Shown here: piece after piece, positions 7,061-13,176 of the stretch | Layout: every line of letters starts with the position of its first letter | How positions within the stretch are numbered: position 1 is the first letter of the stretch | Assembly (NCBI GenBank): GCA_012800625.1 | Contig: JAAZIY010000483.1 | Span: 1-13,176 of the forward strand | Origin: Lentisphaerota bacterium | GTDB lineage: Bacteria; Verrucomicrobiota; Lentisphaeria; Oligosphaerales; Oligosphaeraceae | DNA length: 13,176 nt | Reading direction: 5' to 3' | Made by a program: the position numbers and the translations under genes | The notes under the pieces: generated by a model | The model's input: the letters and a program-made list of their open reading frames with translations, nothing else | What the model was told of the DNA's origin: nothing | Databases searched by the model: none

Positions 7061-7102
7061 GCTTTTTAGACGGGGTCTAAGGCACACCAAGTCACACCAA
7101 GT
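7061..7102. repeat. GACCCCGTCCAAAAAGC motif (reverse) plus short forward repeat copy
   Basis: 7061-7077 reads GCTTTTTAGACGGGGTC, the reverse complement of 13100-13116 with one mismatch. A related copy with two mismatches lies at 6708-6724 on the + strand. From 7078 follow forward units CTAAGGCACACCAAG and TCACACCAAG, so the forward units here face the reverse copy at 6953-7054. The stretch ends 17 bp before the pseudopilin stop codon. Confidence 0.6.
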
Positions 7103-7118
7103 ATTTACGGGGTCTGCT

Positions 7119-7817
7119 CTAGTTAAGCTTAGGCAGGTTTTCGAAGCTGGCCTTCGGCTGTCCCCGCACTATGTCTACATGTCCGTCCAGGAATGCGACA
7201 TTCAGTCCGCCGCCTTTTGGGCCGGACTGATGGCCGTGCGGGAACAGGGCTGAACCTTGTCTAAAGAAGTCACACCAGACCCACAGTTTCGCCGGGTTGG
7301 GCGAGGTTGCCAGCAGCTGTCTGGGGATAAAATCATTCGGGTTTCGCCAGGTTCCGTCCTCGGAGACTTTATTTGTGCGGAAACTCCAGTAGATATACGA
7401 GATATTGCCTATGCTGCGGTTTTCAGCGGTATTGGTCACCGAGTCTACTCCTCCCGGCGGGGTCCCGGCATTAGGGTTGGAGGCAAACATTTCGAGAAAC
7501 TCCTCCTCGGGGCAGTAGAAAGTGCGCAGTCGGGCCTCATTGTCGTAGACATTGAGCAGCTGCAAGGTCTCCTTATGCGGGTTGTGTTCGGTTTCCGACA
7601 GCGGATAATAGTCGTCATTATCATTGGCATACAGCATGACCGCCAGGTTGCTTTGACGCAGATTGCTGCGGCAGGTAATCTCTCTGGCCTTGCGCCTGGC
7701 CTTGGCCAGAGCCGGCATGAGCATGGCCGCAAGCAGGGCAATAATGGCGATCACCACGAGCAGCTCGATTAAAGTAAAAAATGCGGGACGGGTACGCGTC
7801 CGGGAAGGAGAAAACAT
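7119..7817 (-). CDS. Type II/IV pseudopilin-like protein (prepilin N-terminus, H-X-DG C-terminus)
   Basis: 232 residues. The N-terminal class III signal has a short basic leader (RTRTRPAF), then FTLIELLVVIAIIALLAAML (14-33), with Glu18 as the conserved fifth residue of the mature protein. The residue before the cut would be Phe13, not the usual Gly/Ala, a departure common in PVC bacteria as far as recalled. After the helix come ALAKARRKAREITCRSNLRQ (37-56) and MLYANDNDDYYP (61-72), typical of the large PVC prepilin family (DUF1559-like). The C-terminal signature is GGLNVAFLDGHVD (203-215), with His196 fourteen rather than nine residues before the Asp-Gly. The start at 7817 has AGGA about nine bases upstream; a 14-residue longer reading from 7859 lacks support. 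Such proteins are exported and may build pseudopili or surface structures; the specific role is unknown. It lies 111 bp downstream of the CxC protein gene. Confidence 0.9.
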   Translation of the reverse strand: MFSPSRTRTRPAFFTLIELLVVIAIIALLAAMLMPALAKARRKAREITCRSNLRQSNLAVMLYANDNDDYYPLSETEHNPHKETLQLLNVYDNEARLRTFYCPEEEFLEMFASNPNAGTPPGGVDSVTNTAENRSIGNISYIYWSFRTNKVSEDGTWRNPNDFIPRQLLATSPNPAKLWVWCDFFRQGSALFPHGHQSGPKGGGLNVAFLDGHVDIVRGQPKASFENLPKLN

Positions 7818-7928
7818 GGCTAGAATCCTTTTTTGTAAGCTATGTAGTGGGTAAAGCATAATTGAGCTTGGACGAATAAGACTTATAGAAATGTAAGACT
7901 TTATCTTGCGGCCTTAAAACCGCAGCGC

Positions 7929-8906
7929 TTACTTTTTGGCGGCCTCGGCTTCGAGTTCCTGCTGGGCTGCCTGCGCGCGGAAAAACTGGTCGGCGCCGAC
8001 CTGGCCGCCCACGCTGGGCGGGGTCATCGGTTCGACCACGTCGTTCCAGGGCATTTTCAGCAGCAGGTCCAGCCCTGGATTTGCCGCTTTCACCTGACAT
8101 GAGCAGGAGCCGGTCAGAAAGCCCACCGCCTTGGACAAGGTCCAGGAGTTGATGCCCTCGGCCACCAGGGCATAAAGAAGCAGGCCCCGGCCAAAAATCG
8201 GAAAGAGCAGCGCCTCGTCATGGTAGTCCGAAGCCAGGTCCGGCTCGCTGCCCAGCAGCATGCTCAAGAAGACCTTCTCGGCGGGGTCCTTTCTGGAGAC
8301 GGTAAAGAGCTTGAACTCGACCTCGAAGTCCAGGTTCATGAGTTCCCCGCCCCAGTCGGCTTGTTCCGGGATGACAATGGCAGCGCGAAGCTGCTCGATA
8401 TTCTCCTCGACCATCCGCTTGGTTTTTTTGTCTTGCCGGGGATTGTCGCTGAGCATTAGTATCCAAACCACGGAGGTGCGCATGGCCAGCGCCTTCGATA
8501 TTTTTTGGCGCAAAGGCGAATCAAGCAGGGCTGCGACATTGGCCGGGTTTAGCGCGGCCTCCCAAAGCGGTAACTTGTTCCTGGAGCGATTCGGATAAAA
8601 CAGCCTGAGTTTCGAGGAGGCCGCTGGCTTTGACTGCGCGGATTCCGTCTTTGCCGTACGTATCTCCAGGTTGATGTCCCGCTTCTCGCTTTTTTGCAGC
8701 TCTTGCAAGCTTTTCCAGGCGGCCAGTTCTTCGCCGCTCAGGTTTTCGGCCAGTGCCACTTCCAGGGTATATGGGTCGGCTGGCCAGTGTTCCAGGGCAT
8801 ATTGATAAACCGGGATGGGACAGGCTTCGAGCCGGCAGAGCCAGGCGATGGCGAGCAGGGCAAAAAGCTGCGGCAACTGGAAAAGACGGCGTTGAATGTT
8901 TTTCAC
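7929..8906 (-). CDS. Exported CxC protein with CPIPVYQYALEHW and GSCSCQVK motifs
   Basis: 325 residues, no enzymatic family recognised. The N-terminus has basic residues, a hydrophobic core (10-24) and RLEA|C29PIPV, suggesting a cleaved signal or imperfect lipobox with Cys29 as the first mature residue. The mature protein opens with CPIPVYQYALEHWPADPY (29-46). It later has LLFPIFGRGLLLYAL (233-247) and GSCSCQVKAANPGLDLLL (266-283), and a Gln/Glu/Ala-rich tail. These three blocks match, from memory, a conserved uncharacterised family in Planctomycetes and Lentisphaerae. The GTG start at 8906 overlaps the stop of the upstream frame (GTGA) and has AGGAG six bases before it. This fixes the start and shows coupling to the propeller gene. 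A start at 8936 would add ten residues before the signal peptide and is rejected. The paired cysteines C268/C270 could bind metal or form a redox pair; that is inference. Confidence 0.85.
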   Translation of the reverse strand: MKNIQRRLFQLPQLFALLAIAWLCRLEACPIPVYQYALEHWPADPYTLEVALAENLSGEELAAWKSLQELQKSEKRDINLEIRTAKTESAQSKPAASSKLRLFYPNRSRNKLPLWEAALNPANVAALLDSPLRQKISKALAMRTSVVWILMLSDNPRQDKKTKRMVEENIEQLRAAIVIPEQADWGGELMNLDFEVEFKLFTVSRKDPAEKVFLSMLLGSEPDLASDYHDEALLFPIFGRGLLLYALVAEGINSWTLSKAVGFLTGSCSCQVKAANPGLDLLLKMPWNDVVEPMTPPSVGGQVGADQFFRAQAAQQELEAEAAKK

Positions 8907-9649
8907 GGTTGCTCCTGTCGCAGCTCGAAGCCGCATAGCACCGGTCCTTGACTCGAACCTGGCAGGGGCAGCAGCTCCACTTGCAGGCTGTCGCTCAGCC
9001 GCAGTCCCTGGCAGACCAGAGTGCGGGCGTAGTCCAGCGAGCCGCTCTCCTCAAATAAGTCCAATGTCTCGCCCAGCTTTCTACCCTGTACTTGCACATC
9101 GAAGCGGCGTTCGCCGGCTCGCGACAGCTCGGGTTCGGCAAAAACCAGGGTAAGCTCATAGCTGACGGCGGGGTCAAAGACGGCGGGCAAGACCAGCTTG
9201 CGCAGGTCCTTCACTCCAGAGGCCGCTATCCAGCGCAGCTCCTGAGGGCCGGAGACCTGCAAGGAGTGATGACGCCAAAAGTTCTTTGCGGAAAAATAGG
9301 CATAGGCCTCCGGCTTCAGCCCGCCCAGGCGTAATTCATAGACCTGCAAGCTTTGCTGCAATCGTTTTTCCTGCTTGTCTTTGCGCTCGTCTTGATGTTC
9401 GGCAAAGCAAAGCCGCCAGGCAGCGCTACTTGTTGGGGCGAATTCATATATGCTAAAGCTTTGGCCCTCGCCGGTGCCTTCGCCCTGCAGCACAGTCTCC
9501 CAGGCGCCCTCCTGGTTTTGCGCCTGCAACTCGAATTTAGTTTGTTTGGGGCCACGCCAGGCCATTTCCCATTTGTCCAGAGTGACGCTTTCATTCAGTC
9601 TTACAAGCAGTGGTTCATTATTAGCGAAGCTGCCGCTGCGCTGGTCCAC
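8903..9649 (-). CDS. C-terminal part of the giant propeller protein, in a shifted frame
   Basis: As read this is a 248-residue frame from a GTG, but the frame is open and similar upstream to 9834. It reads RRADNGTLWLHSPSLAPSPE there, which continues the GAPGD that ends in the other frame. It is therefore the C-terminus of the PQQ-like protein rather than a separate gene. The segment covering about 9580-9780 and on to about 9400 resembles a discoidin (F5/8 type C) domain (LDADLDSAWTIVDQ; NEPLLVRLNESVTLDKWEM). The last 110 or so residues resemble a malectin-like fold (SYELTLVFAEPELSRAGERR, then FDVQVQGRK). Both are carbohydrate- or surface-binding beta-sandwiches. No signal peptide or good Shine-Dalgarno precedes 9649. 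Its TGA overlaps the GTG of the CxC protein gene. Confidence 0.8.
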   Translation of the reverse strand: MDQRSGSFANNEPLLVRLNESVTLDKWEMAWRGPKQTKFELQAQNQEGAWETVLQGEGTGEGQSFSIYEFAPTSSAAWRLCFAEHQDERKDKQEKRLQQSLQVYELRLGGLKPEAYAYFSAKNFWRHHSLQVSGPQELRWIAASGVKDLRKLVLPAVFDPAVSYELTLVFAEPELSRAGERRFDVQVQGRKLGETLDLFEESGSLDYARTLVCQGLRLSDSLQVELLPLPGSSQGPVLCGFELRQEQP

Positions 9650-12600
9650 GATGGTCCAGGCGCTGTCCAGGTCGGCGTCCAGGCAGTATTCGGCTTTTCC
9701 CTGTGCGGCTCTTCCCTGTGCGGCGATGATGCGTGTGCCTGGCGGCTGCGGCCCGCACTCGAGCAGCAGATTGATTTCAGGCGAGGGTGCCAGGCTGGGG
9801 CTGTGCAGCCACAGTGTGCCGTTGTCGGCGCGCCGTCTCCAGGCGCACCCAGATTGACCCCCAGTCTGCGCAGCGGCCCCTTATAGTTTTGAATGGGCTG
9901 ATTGCTGGTCCACAGCTCCATTTCAGGGCGGTGCACCAGGCCCAGCGAGGTCTGGTTCTGATATGAGCAGGTGCAGGTTCTGGTGTAGTCCGGCGCGTTC
10001 AGAATGCCGTCGGCGGCGATCATGCTGGCGGTGCAACCTGACTTGAAGCCGCCCAGGTTGCCGGTGCCCCCGTCGTGCTCGAGGTCGGCAAAGCCGGCCG
10101 CTCCGGAGCGGAAGAGCAGCAGGTGGGTGCTGGCGTTGGATGAGCCGCAGCCGTAGGACTTCCAGTATCGCCAGGCAATTTCCTCGTCAGTAAGCGGGTG
10201 CAGGCGGGTTTTGTTCTCACCGCTGGTGACACACAGAGCCGGGCCGGGTCTGCCGGCGATGACCATGTCATCGTGAATGATCAATGGCCCGCTGTAGCTT
10301 TCTTTTCGTTCCCAGAGTATCTCGCCGCTGGTTGCGTTTCGCGCCAGCAGGCGGTCGCTTGGTTCGTCCTTCAGGTGGCGGCGTCCGTCCCGGGTCCCGC
10401 CCTCGAGCAGTATGTCGTATTTCCGGCTATAGCTCAGGAAGGTGCCAAAGACCTCGCTTTCCTTGCGCCAGAGCTGCTCGCCGCTGTCCAGGCGCAGAGC
10501 GTAGAGCTGCGGTCTTTGTTTGATGGGCATGCCGCGTCTCATGGCCAGGTCCAATGCCCCCGCCGAAAGCATATCATTGACGAACAGGCGGTCTTCGGAG
10601 GAGCATATGGCGTTGTGTCTGAAGCCAATGTCGGCGTCTCTATGCCAAAGCACTTCGCCGTTGTAGCGGTCCATGACTATGAGCCTGCGGCTGGCGCTGC
10701 CGTCCCAGCCGTTAGCCAGCTTGCCCAGTCTTCCCTCCAGGAATACGTAAGGGTCGGTGGTGACGATAAGGTAACTGCCCTGCACGCTGATATGTCCCCA
10801 GTCCGGGTTTTCTTCATTTTCCTCGTATTCTTTTTGCGCCTGCAGTTTCCATTTGGCCAGGGTTTCGCCGGTTTCCGGGTTCAGTCTATAGACCTCGCCG
10901 CGGTATCTCAGATAGACGCTGTCAGGCATGGTGACAAATGGGCTGCCTATGTATGTGGCTCCCGGCTCATTGATCATATACACCGATTCTCCGGCGGCCC
11001 ATTTTGCCTCCAGTTCGAGGCTGGTGAAGGCGTGTCCTATGCCGGGGAACTCTCTGACCCACAGTTCGCGTCCGGTGTACACGCATCTGCCGCTCAGGGT
11101 CTCCACACCCAGTATGGTCAGCCGGCCTCCGGCGACCTGCGGCCTGGGGCCGTAGTGGTGTCTAGGCAGGGCGTGATAATTTGGTGTGGTTCCGAACCAG
11201 ATGGGCGCAAAAGGCGGCTTTACCAACTCGTCATCGGAGAGCACATTTTGGCTGGCATTGGCGTGCTGATGCGTCCATTGCCCCGAGCCGATGGGCGCCT
11301 GCCGCTTTGCCAGGATGAGTGCCTCGCCCTCCTGCTGCAGGCTGCCGTCGGCGGGTGCGAATTCCAGGCTGCTTTCGTCCGCCGCTTTGCCTCTTTGCCG
11401 CCAGCGGGTCAGCCAGCTCAGCAGGCCGCGCGGCCTTTTTGGGGTTTCGTCCGGCTGCCGGAAATTGATCCAGGCCTTGCCGTAGTAGGGACGCAACAGC
11501 TTATAGACCAGCTCCAGGTCGGAGTCTTCTTTTTTCAGGCCGGCACGCTGCGGGTCGGGCACTAGGAGCAGCGATGTGATGTACTCGGGATACTGTGTCT
11601 CCTTCAGTGATTTGGCTAAAAATGCGATGCGTTCGCCATGATATCCGGCGCGGCTGTATTTGCTGCGCAGCTGCTGGCGCCTTTCCCCGTCCGGCTCGAG
11701 AACCACCAGGTTAAGCTTTGAATTCAGCAGCAGGGCATTCAGGAAGCCCTCGCCGGCGCCGCCGGGAATCAAGGCCCAGCCCGCCTGGCAGGCAAATTTT
11801 TGCAGCAGGCTTTCGGCCAGAAGAAAATCCTCATTCTTAAGGGTTTCGAGTTTTTCCGGCTGCCAATCGTAGGTTATGGCCTCGCTCTGCTGGTCAGCGC
11901 CAAAGCAGTAGATGCTGCCGGCCTTACTGCTGATGAAGAGCTTGCCATCCGCCACCAGGCTGATAAAAGCCGGACTGTCCAGCTCTTCCTGCAAGGCGGC
12001 GGTTTTTTCCTGCAGTAAATTAGCATACTCGTTGTCAGACTTGCCGGCGCCGGCGCTTCTGCCGGTTTCCAATGAATATCGGTAGCCATGATTATAGCAA
12101 TATTTTTCATCGGTCATAACGGCATAACCGCCCTGTGGCTTGGCCTGCGCATTATAGTAGATTAGCTCGCCGCTGTGCCGGTTAAAGAGGCCGGGCAGGG
12201 AGCGGCCTCCGGCCACCACCAGGCGATCGTTGCCCAAAGCCAGATAACCCTGCGGCGCCAAGCCGGAAAATGCAAAGGCGCCGCCGTGCGGCTGCGGCTG
12301 CCACTGGGTGGAATGCCCATTATTTTGCCAAATCACAGCCCCGCTTTGTGCATCCAGGGCAAATATGCCGGTGCCTAAAAAAGGCCAGATGCCGGAGGCG
12401 AAATACACTCTGCCGTCCAAAACCAAAGGCGCGCCGCGGGCCGGCCACAGGCTGATAAGACGGCGGTTGCCCAGTACCAGGTGAGAACCGGGCGCGGCAA
12501 AGAATTTCCAGCATAGTGAACCGCTTTCAGCCTCGATGCAGTATAGGCTGCCATCATCTGAAACCACATATACCTTGTCCTGCCAAACGCTGGGGGACAG

Positions 12601-12912
12601 ACGCAGGGGACCGTCGGCAAAAAAGCACCATAGCTCGCTGCCCTGGTCAAGGTCATATGCCCGCAGGCTGTCGTCGCGCATGGAGGCGATGAACATTTTT
12701 TTGCCGGCCACCACTGGGGCGTAGGAGAGGTCAAACTCCAGCTTGTCACGGTCGTCCAGCTGTGCAAACCAGGCCCGCCTGGGTTCGGGCAGGCGGCGTT
12801 TCCAGTGCAGAGTCAGCTTTTCCGGCAGGTCCTTCACCGCCGGAGAGGCCCCCATGCGGCTGTTGTCATAACCCCAGCAAGGCCCAGTCCTGGCCGAAAC
12901 CGAAGGCGGCAA
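9601..12912 (-). CDS. Giant exported PQQ-like beta-propeller protein with Rossmann insert (main open frame)
   Basis: 1103 residues as read, numbered here from a TTG at 12912. Only about residues 11-1026 are in the true frame. The first ten and everything after NLGAPGD (1020-1026) are shifted-frame translation. PQQ-type blades recur: SLRAYDLDQGSELW (82-95), SLYCIEAESGSLCW (122-135), GIFALDAQSGAVIW (182-195), EVYRLNPETGETLAKW (673-688), RLIVMDRYNGEVLW (743-756), QLYALRLDSGEQLW (802-815) and RLLARNATSGEILW (854-867). Between blades, residues about 360-485 form a Rossmann/class I methyltransferase-like insert (PGGAGEG at 383-389; LVVLEPDGERRQQLR at 402-416). After it comes WTHQHANASQNVLSDDELVK (546-565), a block known from PVC members. 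A Cys-rich end follows: GCG, SGCT and YTRTCTCSYQNQT (976-988). The role is unknown: a surface or periplasmic scaffold or binding protein. No PQQ or SAM binding is demonstrated. The next gene overlaps its C-terminal frame. Confidence 0.85.
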   Translation of the reverse strand: MPPSVSARTGPCWGYDNSRMGASPAVKDLPEKLTLHWKRRLPEPRRAWFAQLDDRDKLEFDLSYAPVVAGKKMFIASMRDDSLRAYDLDQGSELWCFFADGPLRLSPSVWQDKVYVVSDDGSLYCIEAESGSLCWKFFAAPGSHLVLGNRRLISLWPARGAPLVLDGRVYFASGIWPFLGTGIFALDAQSGAVIWQNNGHSTQWQPQPHGGAFAFSGLAPQGYLALGNDRLVVAGGRSLPGLFNRHSGELIYYNAQAKPQGGYAVMTDEKYCYNHGYRYSLETGRSAGAGKSDNEYANLLQEKTAALQEELDSPAFISLVADGKLFISSKAGSIYCFGADQQSEAITYDWQPEKLETLKNEDFLLAESLLQKFACQAGWALIPGGAGEGFLNALLLNSKLNLVVLEPDGERRQQLRSKYSRAGYHGERIAFLAKSLKETQYPEYITSLLLVPDPQRAGLKKEDSDLELVYKLLRPYYGKAWINFRQPDETPKRPRGLLSWLTRWRQRGKAADESSLEFAPADGSLQQEGEALILAKRQAPIGSGQWTHQHANASQNVLSDDELVKPPFAPIWFGTTPNYHALPRHHYGPRPQVAGGRLTILGVETLSGRCVYTGRELWVREFPGIGHAFTSLELEAKWAAGESVYMINEPGATYIGSPFVTMPDSVYLRYRGEVYRLNPETGETLAKWKLQAQKEYEENEENPDWGHISVQGSYLIVTTDPYVFLEGRLGKLANGWDGSASRRLIVMDRYNGEVLWHRDADIGFRHNAICSSEDRLFVNDMLSAGALDLAMRRGMPIKQRPQLYALRLDSGEQLWRKESEVFGTFLSYSRKYDILLEGGTRDGRRHLKDEPSDRLLARNATSGEILWERKESYSGPLIIHDDMVIAGRPGPALCVTSGENKTRLHPLTDEEIAWRYWKSYGCGSSNASTHLLLFRSGAAGFADLEHDGGTGNLGGFKSGCTASMIAADGILNAPDYTRTCTCSYQNQTSLGLVHRPEMELWTSNQPIQNYKGPLRRLGVNLGAPGDGAPTTAHCGCTAPAWHPRLKSICCSSAGRSRQAHASSPHREEPHREKPNTAWTPTWTAPGPSWTSAAAASLIMNHCL

Positions 12913-12958
12913 ACAGAAGCAAGAACAGAGCCGCGAGATGCTTTAATTGGCTTTTCAT
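12884..12958 (-). other. Signal-peptide coding segment of the propeller gene, separated by a frameshift
   Basis: The 25 codons from ATG 12958 encode MKSQLKHL, a hydrophobic core LAALFLLLFAAF, and GFGQDW, a textbook Sec signal peptide. The frame then stops at a TGA after six more codons. The main frame resumes at 12882 after one surplus G. No strong Shine-Dalgarno is visible upstream. Confidence 0.75.
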
Positions 12959-13049
12959 ATGGCTGTATGCCCAGTCAAATAATGCCGGGTTGGTTCATGG
13001 GCAAAAAACCGGCTGGGTGATTTGGTTGGCTCCCATACATTAACCCGCT

Positions 13050-13077
13050 ACTATAACTCATTGAAAATGAAAAGCAA
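13050..13077 (-). promoter_or_regulatory. Candidate promoter for the propeller gene
   Basis: On the - strand, TTGCTT (13077-13072) and TATAGT (13055-13050) are separated by 16 bp. The -10 matches at 5 of 6 positions and the -35 at 3 of 6. It would give a leader of roughly 85 nt before the ATG at 12958. Assigned by eye and weak. Confidence 0.25.
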
Positions 13078-13099
13078 ATACCTGTGGCCAATTAAGATG

Positions 13100-13116
13100 G
13101 ACCCCGTCCAAAAAGC
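13100..13116 (+). repeat. GACCCCGTCCAAAAAGC motif
   Basis: The 17-mer GACCCCGTCCAAAAAGC recurs as 16/17 in reverse orientation at 7061-7077 and as 15/17 at 6708-6724. At two of three sites it lies within 25 bp of ACAC(N)AAG units, so it may be a border of the same element. Confidence 0.55.
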
Positions 13117-13128
13117 CATTGAACCATA

Positions 13129-13176
13129 AAGGCACACGAAGGGGGAGGACACTAAGGGGCACGAAGAGACACGAAG
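13129..13176 (+). repeat. Dispersed ACAC(N)AAG repeat, forward copy at the right edge
   Basis: The first 39 nt (13129-13167) are identical to 3718-3756; the unit series CACGAAG, CACTAAG, CACGAAG, CACGAAG runs to the window end and probably continues beyond it. It lies upstream of the propeller gene, outside the candidate promoter. Confidence 0.85.

Larger units (their letters stand above)
8903..12958 (-). pseudogene. Reconstructed full propeller gene with two frameshifts
   Basis: Reading from an ATG at 12958 gives a signal peptide ending FGFGQDW, then a premature TGA. Dropping one G of the GGG at 12883-12885 yields DWPCWGYDNSRMGASP, the expected start of this family's mature protein. Near 9834/9835 one base is missing: GAC then GGC should read GAC CGG CGC, giving GAPGDRRADNGTLWL. 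With both corrected the product is about 1351 residues: signal peptide, propeller, Rossmann insert, propeller, discoidin-like and malectin-like domains. All other genes in the window are intact. The two indels may be sequencing errors or real inactivation; the sequence alone cannot decide. Codon use and domain conservation on both sides look intact, which favours a recent or artefactual change. Confidence 0.8.

Noticed and set aside
9827..9845. Programmed -1 ribosomal frameshift joining the two propeller frames
   Set aside because: No X-XXY-YYZ slippery heptamer lies at the junction (GGAGACGGCGC), and a second, opposite shift is also needed near the start; indels or sequencing errors are simpler.
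10198..11565. A 455-codon open frame on the + strand inside the propeller gene
   Set aside because: It lies wholly antisense to conserved PQQ blades and has no recognisable domain or upstream ribosome binding site; GC-rich coding DNA often leaves such shadows.
13129..13176. A CRISPR array made of the ACAC(N)AAG units
   Set aside because: Units are only 7-9 nt and degenerate, with no unique 25-40 nt spacers and no cas genes in the window.

Overview
The window looks like chromosomal DNA from a bacterium of the PVC superphylum, most likely Lentisphaerota or a close relative. The basis is family resemblance recalled from knowledge, not a search. It includes a pseudopilin with an FTLIELLVVIAI start and an H-X-DG tail, a giant exported PQQ-type propeller with the GAPGD/RRxDGTLWL and YTRTCTCSYQNQ signatures, and a companion protein with CPIPVYQYALEHW and GSCSCQVK..NPG.DLL. 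No rRNA, tRNA, CRISPR array, transposase or phage gene was seen.

Layout. Positions 1-339 hold a strong hairpin and a dispersed repeat, but no gene. On the + strand follow a CstA-family carbon-starvation transporter (340-2019) and the sigma-54 factor gene rpoN (2244-3719). All remaining genes are on the - strand. Reading from the right edge they are: a giant exported PQQ-like propeller protein (8903-12958, interrupted by two frameshifts); a small exported CxC protein that overlaps it by 4 nt (7929-8906); a type II/IV pseudopilin-like protein (7119-7817); an intergenic block rich in repeats and palindromes (6663-7118); then an FtsX/MacB-type permease (5352-6662), a LolD/MacB-type ATPase (4588-5265) and a membrane-anchored ModA-like binding protein (3785-4591). 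The last two overlap by ATGA. rpoN and the ModA-like gene converge on a repeat copy.

How the genes may work together. The permease, ATPase and binding-protein-like genes form a likely operon for a mechanotransmission-type (type VII) ABC system, unusually paired with a periplasmic-binding-protein fold. The propeller protein and the CxC protein are translationally coupled and probably form one exported assembly; both carry a CxC motif. A Rossmann/methyltransferase-like domain is inserted inside the exported propeller. Whether the two - strand clusters form one envelope system is inference from position and from recalled co-occurrence of these families.

Two sequence-level results stand out. First, the propeller gene can be rebuilt to about 1351 codons by removing one G from a GGG run (12883-12885) and adding one base near 9834/9835. 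This restores a signal peptide and a discoidin/malectin-like C-terminus. Second, a family of intergenic repeats built on ACAC(G/T/C)AAG units occurs in most gaps, including a 39-nt exact direct repeat nearly 9.4 kb apart (3718-3756 and 13129-13167).
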